The notes under the pieces: model-generated
The model's input: only the letters and a program-made list of their open reading frames with translations
Databases searched by the model: none
What the model was told of the DNA's origin: nothing
Assembly: GCF_023284005.1 (NCBI RefSeq)
Contig: NZ_JAKIKS010000032.1
Span: 1 to 47,027 of the forward strand
Origin: Shewanella surugensis
GTDB taxonomy: Bacteria; Pseudomonadota; Gammaproteobacteria; Enterobacterales; Shewanellaceae
DNA: 47,027 bases
Reading direction: 5' to 3'
Part shown: positions 8,548-16,857 of the stretch, one piece after another
Layout of the letters: each line of letters starts with the position of its first letter
Position numbering within the stretch: the first letter of the stretch is position 1
Position numbers and translations under genes: made by a program

Positions 8548-9774
8548 TTACTCAGATTTTTTATCATTTCGAGGAAGAAATAAAGACAATAGCATCGTCA
8601 AGACTAAGAAACTGAGCGCCATATAAAGGCATGCCTGTAAACCCGATATTTGATATAACCAACCCGATAGCAGTGTGCCTATCAATCTTCCTGCCGCATT
8701 GGCCATATAATAAAAGCCAATATCAAGGGAGGCGCCATCCTCCCTCGCGTAACTTACAATTAAATAACTATGAAGAGATGAGTTGATAGCAAAAACAACA
8801 CCAAAAACAACCAAACCAACAGCAAGTGTCCACTGAAGATCGAATATGAGAGAGTCCATTGCCAATGCCATGAGCAACATACTCATCGTCAGTGCCATCA
8901 TCCACAACACCGCTGCCCCGCCATCGGGCAGCTTAGAATGACTTCGCGTAATTTTAGGCGCTTGTGACTGCACAAGACCGTACACAATAATCCATGCCGC
9001 CAAAAAAGCCCCCACATCCAACTGTGTCCAACCCAATTGACTCGACAAGTAAACGGGTAATGCCACCACAAACCACACATCCCGAGAAGCAAACAAACAC
9101 AAACGCGCTGCCGACAATAAGTTAATTGACCGACTCTTTGAAAAAATCTCATTAAATTTAGGCTTGACGTTTGTCTTGCCTAAATCCTCTTTAAGTAACA
9201 GTAAACTCAATAGCCAAACCAACGCCAAGGCGATTGCCATCAATGTAATCGCGTCAGTAAACCCCATCAAGGAAAGCAGCAGACCACCAAGAAAGAAGCC
9301 CACCCCTTTAAGGGCATTTTTCGATCCCGTTAACCAAGCCACCCATTGATAGAGTTTCCCCTTTTCATTTTTAGGCACCAAGGTCTTAATCGCGCTCTTA
9401 GCGCTCATTTTATTAAGATCTTTAGCTATGCCCGATAAAGCCTGCGCCGCCATCACCCAAGGAACAATCAACCAACTTGGGGGCACTAATAACATTGAGA
9501 GCGCGACAACCTGCAACCCCAATCCTATATTCATGGTCCGGTTTAGCCCAATGCGTGCACCGAGCCAGCCGCCCAATAAATTAGTCACCACACCAAAGGC
9601 TTCATAAAATAAAAATAAAGTGGCTATAGCAAGCGCGTCGTAACCCAATTGGTAAAAGTGCAGCACCACCAGCATTCTCAATGCACCATCCGTCAAGGTG
9701 AAAAACCAGTAGTTACTGGTGATTAATAAATATTGACGCACCGCGAGAGGTAAGCTTTGGATCTTTGTTAACAA
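8548..9774 (-). CDS. arsJ: ArsJ, organoarsenical efflux permease (MFS)
   Basis: This 408-residue, roughly 12-helix transporter starts in the typical ArsJ way: [18 protein letters not shown], then [19 protein letters not shown]. It also has [17 protein letters not shown] in the central loop. ArsJ exports 1-arseno-3-phosphoglycerate, the unstable product made when GAPDH uses arsenate in place of phosphate, so with its partner it confers arsenate resistance. The start appears to be TTG, because no ATG occurs before the conserved first helix. The TTG overlaps the end of the GAPDH gene by seven bases, pointing to translational coupling. It is the last gene of the arsR-GAPDH-arsJ unit. Confidence 0.92.
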   Translation of the reverse strand: MLTKIQSLPLAVRQYLLITSNYWFFTLTDGALRMLVVLHFYQLGYDALAIATLFLFYEAFGVVTNLLGGWLGARIGLNRTMNIGLGLQVVALSMLLVPPSWLIVPWVMAAQALSGIAKDLNKMSAKSAIKTLVPKNEKGKLYQWVAWLTGSKNALKGVGFFLGGLLLSLMGFTDAITLMAIALALVWLLSLLLLKEDLGKTNVKPKFNEIFSKSRSINLLSAARLCLFASRDVWFVVALPVYLSSQLGWTQLDVGAFLAAWIIVYGLVQSQAPKITRSHSKLPDGGAAVLWMMALTMSMLLMALAMDSLIFDLQWTLAVGLVVFGVVFAINSSLHSYLIVSYAREDGASLDIGFYYMANAAGRLIGTLLSGWLYQISGLQACLYMALSFLVLTMLLSLFLPRNDKKSE

Positions 9775-10778
9775 TGATCTAATCGCCCTATCATACGAGC
9801 CAGTTCAATCGTGCGATTAACATAACCCCATTCATTGTCATACCAGACATATAACTTAAGCTGCGTATTATTGACCACCATCGTAGAGGGGGCATCAATA
9901 ATACAGGATCGAGGATCCGTCTTATAATCAACAGACACCAAAGGCCGAGTTTCAAAGCCTAAAATACCTTTAAGCTCCCCCAAAGCCGCCTGCTCAAGTA
10001 AACCATTAACCTCATCCTCTGTTGTGCTTTGCTTCAGTTCAAACACACAGTCCGTTAATGACGCATTGGCTAAAGGCACACGAACCGCATGACCATTAAG
10101 CTTACCTTTCAATTCGGGAAAAATATGGGTAATCGCAGTCGCACTGCCTGTCGTGGTGGGAATAAGGCTTTGCCCACAAGCTCTGGCGCGGCGTAAATCA
10201 CTATGAGGCGCATCTAAAATGGTTTGGGTATTGGTAATATCATGAATGGTGGTCATCGAACCATGCTTAATGCCTAAGGTTTCATGGATCACTTTAACAA
10301 CTGGCGCAAGACAATTGGTCGTACAAGAAGCGGCTGTCACAATGCGATTGACTTCAGGATCGTATAACGACTCATTAACACCCATCACGATATTGAGCAC
10401 ACCTTCTTCTTTCACAGGTGCCGTCACCACAACACGTTTGACCCCTTGATCTAAATAAGATTGCAATAACGCCTTGGTTTTCATTTTACCCGACGCTTCA
10501 ATGACTAGATCACACTCAGACCAATCCGTTTCAGCAATGGCTTGATGATGACTGACCTTAATCTGTGCATCCCCAATATATATTTTATGATCCGAGCCAT
10601 CAGCTTGATGTTGCCAAGTCCCATGAATAGAATCAAAATTTAATAAATGCGCTAAGGTTTCAGCATCTCCCGCCGGATCGTTAATGTGCACAAATTCAAA
10701 TTCAGGCCAATCCCACCCCGCCCTTAGTGCCAAGCGCCCCATACGACCAAAACCATTAATCCCAATTTTTATTGCCAT
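9768..10778 (-). CDS. ArsJ-associated glyceraldehyde-3-phosphate dehydrogenase
   Basis: This 336-residue GAPDH has the NAD-binding [10 protein letters not shown] (6-15), the active-site [11 protein letters not shown] with Cys152, and the late WYDNEWGY segment, all intact. Placed between arsR and arsJ, it is very likely the arsenate-dedicated enzyme that makes 1-arseno-3-phosphoglycerate for ArsJ to export, rather than the housekeeping glycolytic enzyme. AGGTTAACAA precedes the ATG. Its last codons overlap the arsJ start, and arsR lies 46 bp upstream on the same strand. Confidence 0.9.
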   Translation of the reverse strand: MAIKIGINGFGRMGRLALRAGWDWPEFEFVHINDPAGDAETLAHLLNFDSIHGTWQHQADGSDHKIYIGDAQIKVSHHQAIAETDWSECDLVIEASGKMKTKALLQSYLDQGVKRVVVTAPVKEEGVLNIVMGVNESLYDPEVNRIVTAASCTTNCLAPVVKVIHETLGIKHGSMTTIHDITNTQTILDAPHSDLRRARACGQSLIPTTTGSATAITHIFPELKGKLNGHAVRVPLANASLTDCVFELKQSTTEDEVNGLLEQAALGELKGILGFETRPLVSVDYKTDPRSCIIDAPSTMVVNNTQLKLYVWYDNEWGYVNRTIELARMIGRLDHC

Positions 10779-10824
10779 TTGTTAACCTACTTTTCTTATT
10801 TTTATGCTGATGTTCACACTGTAT

Positions 10825-11178
10825 TTAACAGCACGTAATTTGACGCTCGGGGCGACGGCCCATTTGTGCAAGTCGCTTGCTATTTTCAGTCAAAAGGGAA
10901 GATTGCTCAGCGGTTATTTCAGCAAGCGTATTGTGCGCCCATGAAGGCAAGTCAGCATTAAGCCGATAAAAAACCCACTGACCTTGTCGCCTATCAAGTA
11001 ATAAGCCTTGATTACGTAATAACGCTAAATGCCGTGAAATTTTAGGCTGACTAAGATTTAACGCTACCATCAATTCACACACACATAATTCATTTTCACT
11101 CGTAATAAGCATTAAGATCTGCAAGCGTGTTTCATCGCTTAAGGCCTTAAAAAAAGACACTGGAGACACGTCAATCAC
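10825..11178 (-). CDS. arsR: ArsR-family arsenic-responsive repressor
   Basis: This 117-residue winged-helix repressor has the arsenite-sensing motif ELCVCEL (Cys32 and Cys34) at the start of the recognition region, followed by LSQPKISRHLALLRNQGLLL, the ArsR DNA-binding helix. An extra Cys pair ends the protein. The longest frame starts at GTG. A second GTG three codons in (11169) has the better-spaced AGGTG and may be the true start. It heads the operon with the ArsJ-associated GAPDH and arsJ. A perfect inverted repeat about 55 bp upstream is a likely self-operator. Confidence 0.92.
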   Translation of the reverse strand: MIDVSPVSFFKALSDETRLQILMLITSENELCVCELMVALNLSQPKISRHLALLRNQGLLLDRRQGQWVFYRLNADLPSWAHNTLAEITAEQSSLLTENSKRLAQMGRRPERQITCC

Positions 11179-11231
11179 CTATTAAATATTTTGATGGGAC
11201 ACACTAACAGAGGAAAGTGTACCGCAAAGAC

Positions 11232-11247
11232 ATATGGAACTCCATAT
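11232..11247 (-). promoter_or_regulatory. candidate ArsR operator
   Basis: ATATGGA-AC-TCCATAT is a perfect 7+2+7 inverted repeat about 54-69 bp upstream of the arsR start, within an AT-rich stretch where the operon promoter must lie. ArsR repressors bind dyad sites overlapping their own promoter, so this is the best candidate. It has not been compared with a consensus. Confidence 0.5.
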
Positions 11248-11309
11248 ATACACTTATAAATAATAACAGCTTATTATTTCACTCTGATTTCTTTGCATTA
11301 CAGGCTTGA

Positions 11310-12539
11310 TCATTTTTCGATATGATCCACAATGTAACGCGCAATGGGCAACGCCGATGTCGCTGCCGGGGAAGGAGCATTACACACATGAAAAGTACGC
11401 TTGCTGGATTGAAAATGAAAATCTGACAGTAACTCCCCCTGCATTGATACTGCTTGCGCTCGTATACCGCAAGGATATGACTGTAAGTCAGCTCGCTCAA
11501 TACTCGGACAATATTGATTCACCCGCTTTAAATAGCCTCGCGTCGATAGGGAATTTTTAACCTCAGTTAACACCGATCGCCAATATTTAGCCATAACACG
11601 CCAAAAACCGACATAGCAGAACATCTGTAGACACTCTTTGAGATCCCAATCCCATTTTTCGTACCCTTCCCGTTTCATACTGAGTACGGCATTAGGGCCC
11701 ACGGTCACCGTGCCATCAATCATTTTGGTCAAATGGACCCCTAAAAAAGGCAGTTTGGGATCCGGCACAGGGTAAATAAGATGATTAACCACACTGTTAT
11801 GTTTAGCATTCAATAAGAAATATTCGCCTTTAAAAGGCAAAATACGAAAATCAGCCTCAATACCGCACAGACTCACCAGCTTATCCGCCATCAAGCCTGC
11901 ACAGCAAATCAATTGATCAGCATTAATCAAAGAGTTTTGACATTGTACTTGTACACACTCATGTTCCTTGATGCTCAAAATAGTTTGCTCAAAACGGATT
12001 TCTCCCCCTTGCAGGACAAACTCCTTCGCCATGACTTGCACTATCTGCTGATAATTCACAATGGCAGAATCCGCCACCCATAAAGCAGCAAAGCCGATGA
12101 TATTAGGCTCTTTTTCTTTAAGCTCAGCGGCGTTCAATCTTATCGCCTCAATTCCATTAGCCTGACAGCGTTCCTTAAGCGCATCAAGTTGAGTGAGCTC
12201 CACCATCTGCGTCGCAACAATCAATTTGCCACATTCTTCAAATGGAATATCATGTTTAAGGCAAAATGCTTTCGTTTCTCGATTACCTTGAGTACAAAAC
12301 TGTGCCTTAAGGCTGCCAGGTGCATAATACACCCCCGCATGAATAACCCCTGAATTACGACCCGTTTGATGCAAAGCAACCGCGCTTTCTTTTTCTAGCA
12401 CCAAAATGTTAGCTTGGGGCTGCCGTCTTTGCAGCTCACAAGCGGTAGCTATGCCCACAATCCCCGCACCAACCACTACAATATCATGCTTATTTTGCTC
12501 TCTCTGTGACTGCTCCACTAAATGAGACGCCAACGCCAT
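11310..12539 (-). CDS. lhgO: LhgO, FAD-dependent L-2-hydroxyglutarate oxidase/dehydrogenase
   Basis: This flavoprotein oxidises L-2-hydroxyglutarate to 2-oxoglutarate and passes electrons to the membrane quinone pool. The N-terminal Rossmann segment DIVVVGAGIVGIATACELQ and the family block GRNSGVIHAGVYYAPGSLKA are complete, and the C-terminal CNAPSPAATSALPIA is typical. The longest frame opens at a GTG overlapping the upstream gene. I prefer the ATG at 12539, which has GGGAG about 7 bases upstream, giving 409 residues. The DUF120-like gene immediately upstream is on the same strand and probably in the same operon. Confidence 0.9.
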   Translation of the reverse strand: MALASHLVEQSQREQNKHDIVVVGAGIVGIATACELQRRQPQANILVLEKESAVALHQTGRNSGVIHAGVYYAPGSLKAQFCTQGNRETKAFCLKHDIPFEECGKLIVATQMVELTQLDALKERCQANGIEAIRLNAAELKEKEPNIIGFAALWVADSAIVNYQQIVQVMAKEFVLQGGEIRFEQTILSIKEHECVQVQCQNSLINADQLICCAGLMADKLVSLCGIEADFRILPFKGEYFLLNAKHNSVVNHLIYPVPDPKLPFLGVHLTKMIDGTVTVGPNAVLSMKREGYEKWDWDLKECLQMFCYVGFWRVMAKYWRSVLTEVKNSLSTRGYLKRVNQYCPSIERADLQSYPCGIRAQAVSMQGELLSDFHFQSSKRTFHVCNAPSPAATSALPIARYIVDHIEK

Positions 12540-12577
12540 AACCACTCCCTGAACTTTATTGATAACAGCAGCATCCC

Positions 12578-13039
12578 TCACACTCGAGTGAGTTTTGAGC
12601 CGTCTATTTTGATCGTTACCTGATCGCCATAATGAATATTAGCCAGCGGAACTGTTAAAATTTCAATGACAGTATCATTTTGAAAATGGCCAATTTTAGT
12701 TTCAGGATGGGGGTAGTAAATATAGGCATCCAGCCATTTATCATGATAAAAAAGAGTACACTTAAAAAAAGAAAACGATTCTGCAGGAAAGTCTTCTGCC
12801 CATTTCACATCCGCAAAAAGATAATCGGGGGAAGATAACGAAAAACCAGAGCCGATATCCACATTCAAGGTGCCTAAATAGCAATCAGATAAGTCCAATC
12901 CTGCTTTCAAAAAATAAGGGCGTTGCATGGCGATGGTGCCTTTCGAAAAAGGGCTGTCTTTCGCTAAACCTGAAGCAACCTGATGCCCAGAAACTAATTT
13001 CCCTTCAATTTCTTTCATGCTTTCTATTTCTTTCATCAT
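12578..13039 (-). CDS. small beta-barrel protein resembling archaeal CTP-dependent riboflavin kinase (DUF120-like)
   Basis: The product is about 153 residues, soluble, with no signal peptide. The pattern GTLNV (56-60), a central KCTLF...AYIYYPHPET region, then DTVIEILTVPLANIHYGDQV (122-141) follows the layout of the archaeal CTP-dependent riboflavin kinase fold. There the motifs GTLN and (D)VIEIISPV-x-LR...L-x-DGD-x-V shape the cradle-loop barrel. This is pattern memory, not a search. It precedes lhgO, a flavoprotein gene. The start is ambiguous: ATGATG at 13039 or the ATG seven codons in, with two near-identical MKEIE repeats at the N-terminus. It could be a flavin- or nucleotide-binding protein without kinase activity. 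Confidence 0.55.
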   Translation of the reverse strand: MMKEIESMKEIEGKLVSGHQVASGLAKDSPFSKGTIAMQRPYFLKAGLDLSDCYLGTLNVDIGSGFSLSSPDYLFADVKWAEDFPAESFSFFKCTLFYHDKWLDAYIYYPHPETKIGHFQNDTVIEILTVPLANIHYGDQVTIKIDGSKLTRV

Positions 13040-13221
13040 CGACTTCTTTTATACACTCGATTTCTCTCATAATGGATGCCATTATGCATCACTTCTTGCA
13101 CGAAAATCATTTCTCGCCATCTGAAGTGATATATTAATATTATACAATACAGTATGACGCGTTTTATTGAACCATACGCGAAAGATGAGTCAATACACCC
13201 AAGCTAACGATAAGAGAAAAC

Positions 13222-13959
13222 ATGAAAACAATAGGCCTATTAGGGGGCATGAGCTGGAAGTCCACCATGAGCTATTATCAAGGACTCAATCAAGGTGTTA
13301 AAGCTGTCTTAGGAGGCTTAAATTGTGCAAAAATATGCTTATACAGCGTCAATTTTGATGAAATAGAAAAACATCAACATCTGGGTCAGTGGGACAAAGC
13401 AGCCGATATACTCAGTCAAGCCGCTCAGTATGTTGAAGCGGGGGGCGCAGATTTTTTACTCATTTGTACCAACACTATGCATAAAGTCGCCCCTCAAATT
13501 GAAGCCACAATCAATATTCCACTGTTACACATTGCCGATGCCACCGCCAAGCAGCTAATCGATGACAATGTCACTAAGGTGGGATTATTAGGCACTCATT
13601 TCACTATGGAACAAGACTTCTATAAAGGCCGATTAGAAAACAAATTTGGCATCGAAGTCATTACTCCCAATCACGAACAGAGGCAAATTGTTCATGATAT
13701 TATTTATCAAGAACTCTGTTTAGGAACCTTGAACGACGCATCCAGACAGCGCTATTTAGCGATCATCCATCAGTTGCATCAGCAAGGTGCGCAAGCGGTC
13801 ATTCTTGGCTGTACTGAAATTGGACTATTAGTGACAAACCGTGACACCCATGTTCCTTTATATGACACCACTCAGCAGCATATACAGGCGGCATTAGAGA
13901 TTGCGTTGGCGGATCCTGACAGCAAGCCCCCTGAAACCAAGGCCGTCCGCTTTGATTAA
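13222..13959 (+). CDS. aspartate/glutamate racemase family protein
   Basis: This 245-residue, PLP-independent racemase resembles E. coli YgeA/RacX. It opens MKTIGLLGGMSWKSTMSYY and carries the two catalytic cysteines in ICTNTMHK (Cys82) and LGCTEIGLL (Cys197), each in its usual strand-end context. Such enzymes interconvert L- and D-amino acids through two-base Cys chemistry. YgeA-type members act broadly on amino acids such as homoserine rather than strictly on aspartate, so the substrate is left open. AAGAG precedes the ATG. It is divergent from the DUF120-like/lhgO unit across about 180 bp. Confidence 0.88.
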   Translation: MKTIGLLGGMSWKSTMSYYQGLNQGVKAVLGGLNCAKICLYSVNFDEIEKHQHLGQWDKAADILSQAAQYVEAGGADFLLICTNTMHKVAPQIEATINIPLLHIADATAKQLIDDNVTKVGLLGTHFTMEQDFYKGRLENKFGIEVITPNHEQRQIVHDIIYQELCLGTLNDASRQRYLAIIHQLHQQGAQAVILGCTEIGLLVTNRDTHVPLYDTTQQHIQAALEIALADPDSKPPETKAVRFD

Positions 13960-14026
13960 GCAACAAATCGTCACACTAATGACAATAAAAAGTCATGATG
14001 AATAGCACAGAAAAAGGTAACTGATA

Positions 14027-14302
14027 ATGAATAACAATAATAAATGGGGTCCCCTCATGCTGAAGGTTATAGATGAATTAAGCGATGGCAAACCTAAAAC
14101 CACTCGAGACTTACTTATTGCCACTAATTCGCTTATGGGAAGCCTCAAACCATCACTCAAGCGGCTGATTAAGTTAAAGGCTATCCGCCATGAAAAAATT
14201 ACCATACTGGCGGATAATGACCAGCCGATGCCGCGTAATATCTACATCAAGATAAAAAAGCGAGTGCCAAAATCAGTACATTTAACAAAGTCGCTTGAGT
14301 GA
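14027..14302 (+). CDS. small winged-helix-like protein, function unknown
   Basis: The 91-residue basic protein reads like a compact DNA-binding helix bundle: a helix (MLKVIDELSDGKPKTTRDL), a turn, a second helix (SLMGSLKPSLKRLIKLKAI), then a beta-wing-like IRHEKITIL. This pattern (x-TTRDLLIAT-x(6)-LKPSLKRLIKLKAI) resembles a MarR/ArsR-type winged helix, but I cannot name a family. AAGGT lies 8 bases before the ATG. It stands alone between the racemase and the DUF1353 lipoprotein. Confidence 0.5.
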   Translation: MNNNNKWGPLMLKVIDELSDGKPKTTRDLLIATNSLMGSLKPSLKRLIKLKAIRHEKITILADNDQPMPRNIYIKIKKRVPKSVHLTKSLE

Positions 14303-14432
14303 TAGTACTAAACTGTTATCAATATGACAGTAAAGCGTGATAGTCACTACAATAGAACGTTATCTATAGAACAGTCGATCGTCATTGTTAACGGGTTAAT
14401 TGAGGCGAGGCAATTCTAGGTGAGGGTAAAGT

Positions 14433-14448
14433 GGGCAGACTCCCCCAG
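14433..14448 (+). repeat. left copy of a short direct repeat flanking the DUF1353 gene
   Basis: GGGCAGAC-T-CCCCCAG here matches GGGCAGAC-GG-CCCCCAG at 15132-15148, just after the stop codon of the DUF1353 gene. Each copy can also fold on itself (GGG/CCC). GC-rich runs like this are rare in the region. Confidence 0.5.
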
Positions 14449-14487
14449 AAGTGGGAGGTCCATGATTTAAAATAGATGGAACTATTT

Positions 14488-15129
14488 ATGAACAAACCTC
14501 TCTTTATATTGATAATAATTTTGTTTTTATCTGGATGTGCATCTAAGCATTACGAAGAAACTGCAACAGGTAAATTATCAGGAAAATTGACGGTTCAGTG
14601 GACTAGGCCTGATGAGTTTCTGTTTGTTCCAGATGAAGATGATCCATTGACTTTCGAACGTTCAAATGGTCAATTGATTATACCTAAAAATATGCCTACA
14701 GATGGCGGTTCTATTCCAAGAGTATTTTGGGTGTTTAACAGTTTTTCGCCTTGGGGGTATGCTCCTGCATTTATTATTCATGATTGGCTGTTTCACATGA
14801 AATACTGCCGAATACCGAGCAATGAAAAGTATGATGTTTTGATCGCTGGGCAGATAATATCTGAGGTGATGAAGACCATGATGAATAATTATCCCGACGT
14901 TGAAGAAAATAAGTTTGTGCTTTATTCAATGAATCAGGCGGTGACATCAGATACCGCTAAAGACCTATGGGATAATGGAAAATGTCCGCCGCCAGAAGCT
15001 CAAAAACAAATACGAGCACGAGCTTTTGCTCTTTATGGTGACACTGGTTTTGAAGATAATATTAAATCTGAGGATAACGTTGATCAGGTTAAGGATTTGC
15101 AAAAAATGAAGTTAACGATTGAATTTTAA
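14488..15129 (+). CDS. DUF1353-domain lipoprotein, possibly horizontally acquired
   Basis: The start at 14488 is preferred because it gives a clean lipoprotein signal, MNKPLFILIIILFLSGC, with the lipobox Cys at residue 17; GGA lies about 10 bases upstream. The body matches DUF1353, with PKNMPTDGGSIPRVFW followed by GYAPAFIIHDWLFH, the family's TDGASIPR and AA-x-x-HDWLY pattern. DUF1353 proteins are common in phages and prophages, and their function is unknown. The gene is more AT-rich than its neighbours and lies between two short direct repeats, which hints at transfer. The exact anchoring (inner or outer membrane) cannot be told; the residue after Cys is Ala. Confidence 0.7.
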   Translation: MNKPLFILIIILFLSGCASKHYEETATGKLSGKLTVQWTRPDEFLFVPDEDDPLTFERSNGQLIIPKNMPTDGGSIPRVFWVFNSFSPWGYAPAFIIHDWLFHMKYCRIPSNEKYDVLIAGQIISEVMKTMMNNYPDVEENKFVLYSMNQAVTSDTAKDLWDNGKCPPPEAQKQIRARAFALYGDTGFEDNIKSEDNVDQVKDLQKMKLTIEF

Positions 15130-15131
15130 TG

Positions 15132-15148
15132 GGGCAGACGGCCCCCAG
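15132..15148 (+). repeat. right copy of the short direct repeat flanking the DUF1353 gene
   Basis: GGGCAGAC-GG-CCCCCAG begins two bases after the DUF1353 stop codon and matches 14433-14448 except for two positions in the centre. GGGGC...GCCCC here can form a five-base-pair hairpin, so it could instead serve as a terminator. Confidence 0.45.
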
Positions 15149-15172
15149 TGTATACCAATGAGTGTTAGCCGA

Positions 15173-15709
15173 TTAACTTGCGAGTTGGTACAACACCACA
15201 TCAACATCACCTAATGGATCGTGATGTAAATAAGTTTTCACGTAAGTCATGCCCATTTTTTTCATGATATGAATAGAAGCATCATTGCTTTCATTCGCGA
15301 TGGCACAAAAACTCAAACTAGGATCCTGCACTGATAAAGCATTCTTAAGGTGCATAGCCGCCTCGCTCGCGTACCCTTTCCCCCAAGATGATTGGAAGAA
15401 ACGCCAACCCAATTCTAAATTGTCCCATTGAGGCGAGTCAGAAAAGAACCCCATCGGCCTCACGATAATCCAACCGATATCTTGTTGCGTTTCTATCATG
15501 GTGACTTTCCACTGGCCCCAACCTTTTTCACTATTCTTATAGCGATCCATTCTTGGCAGTATGATCTGCTCAATGTCTTCACGACGGGTTTTATGGCCAC
15601 CATTGATATGGTGCATCACATCGGGATCTTGATCTAACTGATATAAAAATTCAGCATCGGTCTTATCCATTAAGCGATAGCTTAGGCGGGTTGAATTAGC
15701 AATATGCAT
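15173..15709 (-). CDS. GNAT-family N-acetyltransferase (RimJ/RimL-like)
   Basis: This 178-residue enzyme of the Acetyltransf_3 type has the N-terminal RLSYRLMDKTDAEFLYQLDQ segment. The acetyl-CoA pyrophosphate loop is SSWGKGYASEAA (about 108-118, the Q/R-x-x-G-x-G/A motif). It also has the late CAIANESNDASIHIMKKMGM, where Asn and the final helix are typical. It should move an acetyl group from acetyl-CoA to an amine, either a protein N-terminus or a small molecule; the acceptor is unknown. A strong AAAAGGAG site precedes the ATG. It converges on the DUF1353 gene. Confidence 0.82.
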   Translation of the reverse strand: MHIANSTRLSYRLMDKTDAEFLYQLDQDPDVMHHINGGHKTRREDIEQIILPRMDRYKNSEKGWGQWKVTMIETQQDIGWIIVRPMGFFSDSPQWDNLELGWRFFQSSWGKGYASEAAMHLKNALSVQDPSLSFCAIANESNDASIHIMKKMGMTYVKTYLHHDPLGDVDVVLYQLAS

Positions 15710-15898
15710 GCGAACTCCTTTTCTAAAAAGATTAAGCCAGCATACTGTTTATTTTAATTGAAACAAACAATAGCTTACATAAATAACAAACAGGGGTAGA
15801 GAGACAAAAAGCGCAATAAACATACATCTGGGGAGCAATCAAAAAATCACACTCACTTACCCCATCACATCACATCACTTAAGCCAAATTCTGGTGAC

Positions 15899-16450
15899 TT
15901 ATTTGACTTTTTTAGGTAAGAAACAAGCAATTTGTAACGCTTTAGGCGAATAACTTTTCGCGGTCACTTTATACAAGCCACACTGTTTATCATAAAAATT
16001 GACATGTCTAAAGTGGGTGTTTTTTGATGCTAATATTCCGAGTTCGTTATATTTTACTTTGACATCAATTTCGAACTCACCTAATTTTTCATTGGTATTC
16101 GCACAATAAGCTTCAAAATATGCGGTGTTAATACTCACCTTTCTAGCATTTGAACGTTTTTGTTTAGGGACAAACCAATTAATTTTTAATTTATTATCCG
16201 CCTCATGAGACATGGGTAAATTTTCATACCAATCAATCCCGTAAACTCGACCTTTTTTCATCCATTCATTGTTTAAGTTCACTTGCTCAACACTCGATGG
16301 TAACTCAAGCGTCCCTTTATAACGCATCTCTATCGCAGCAGAAGCATCACAACCATTATTGAGAGTATAAGTCTCGATAGCCGTCGCTTGAACAGACTCT
16401 CCAGACAGTGACAAACCAAACAAAGCACTTAAAATGTAAGATATTTTCAC
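15899..16450 (-). CDS. secreted protein of unknown function
   Basis: The 183-residue product has an N-terminal signal (MKISYILSALFGLSLSGES, cleavage near VQA-T). The mature part is rich in beta-strand-like alternation and has four cysteines (in NNGCDA, EAYCANT, DKQCGLY and QIACFLP) that could form two disulfides in the periplasm. No family is recognised. The start codon is GTG with only a weak ribosome-binding site. A 189-bp gap separates it from the GNAT gene on the same strand. Confidence 0.5.
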   Translation of the reverse strand: MKISYILSALFGLSLSGESVQATAIETYTLNNGCDASAAIEMRYKGTLELPSSVEQVNLNNEWMKKGRVYGIDWYENLPMSHEADNKLKINWFVPKQKRSNARKVSINTAYFEAYCANTNEKLGEFEIDVKVKYNELGILASKNTHFRHVNFYDKQCGLYKVTAKSYSPKALQIACFLPKKVK

Positions 16451-16857
16451 GGTTGTACTTCGTCATGAGGATAGGGATTCGTTGCATATTACTTATTCAA
16501 TACCTGCGACACAACCCTACTTATGGATAAGAAACGAACAAAAAGAAACAGAAGACATCCTCAATAAATGGATACTAATAAAACTTCAAGCTAATCAAAA
16601 ATAAAACAAATATATGAAAAACAACAAAAACTATTAATTTTATTATTGAGAAAAGTGTGAATGAACATTGATGAATGTTAACGAAAAATCCGAGGTGGTT
16701 AAGCTTAAAACCTTGCTAACTTTAAAAGAATAATTTATATCAATATGGAATAAAGATAATAATAACAATAAAATAGCATTTTTATTGATAGCCGTTAAAA
16801 ATAAACGGTCACTCTTTGATACATCAAATAAGAGTATGTCGGAGCGACCTTTAAGGC
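16451..16857. other. AT-rich intergenic stretch
   Basis: About 400 bp without a supported gene. Its left part is the promoter side of the small secreted protein. Its right part holds the candidate terminator of the FAD-oxidase gene. The short open frames here have no ribosome-binding sites and poor codon use. Confidence 0.5.
16793..16835 (-). terminator. candidate terminator after the FAD-oxidase gene
   Basis: On the minus strand ACTCTTATTTGA...TCAAAGAGT (16811-16835) forms a hairpin with a small bulge. A U-rich run (TTTATTTTTAAC) follows a few bases later, about 25-65 bases past the stop codon of the FAD oxidase. Confidence 0.45.

Noticed and set aside
11306..11560. Plus-strand 84-residue open frame within lhgO
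   Set aside because: It is antisense to a conserved flavoprotein gene and has no recognisable domain.
14360..15170. Integron gene cassette around the DUF1353 gene
   Set aside because: I looked for attC-like GTTRRRY and RYYYAAC boxes near both ends and found none that fit, and there is no integrase gene.
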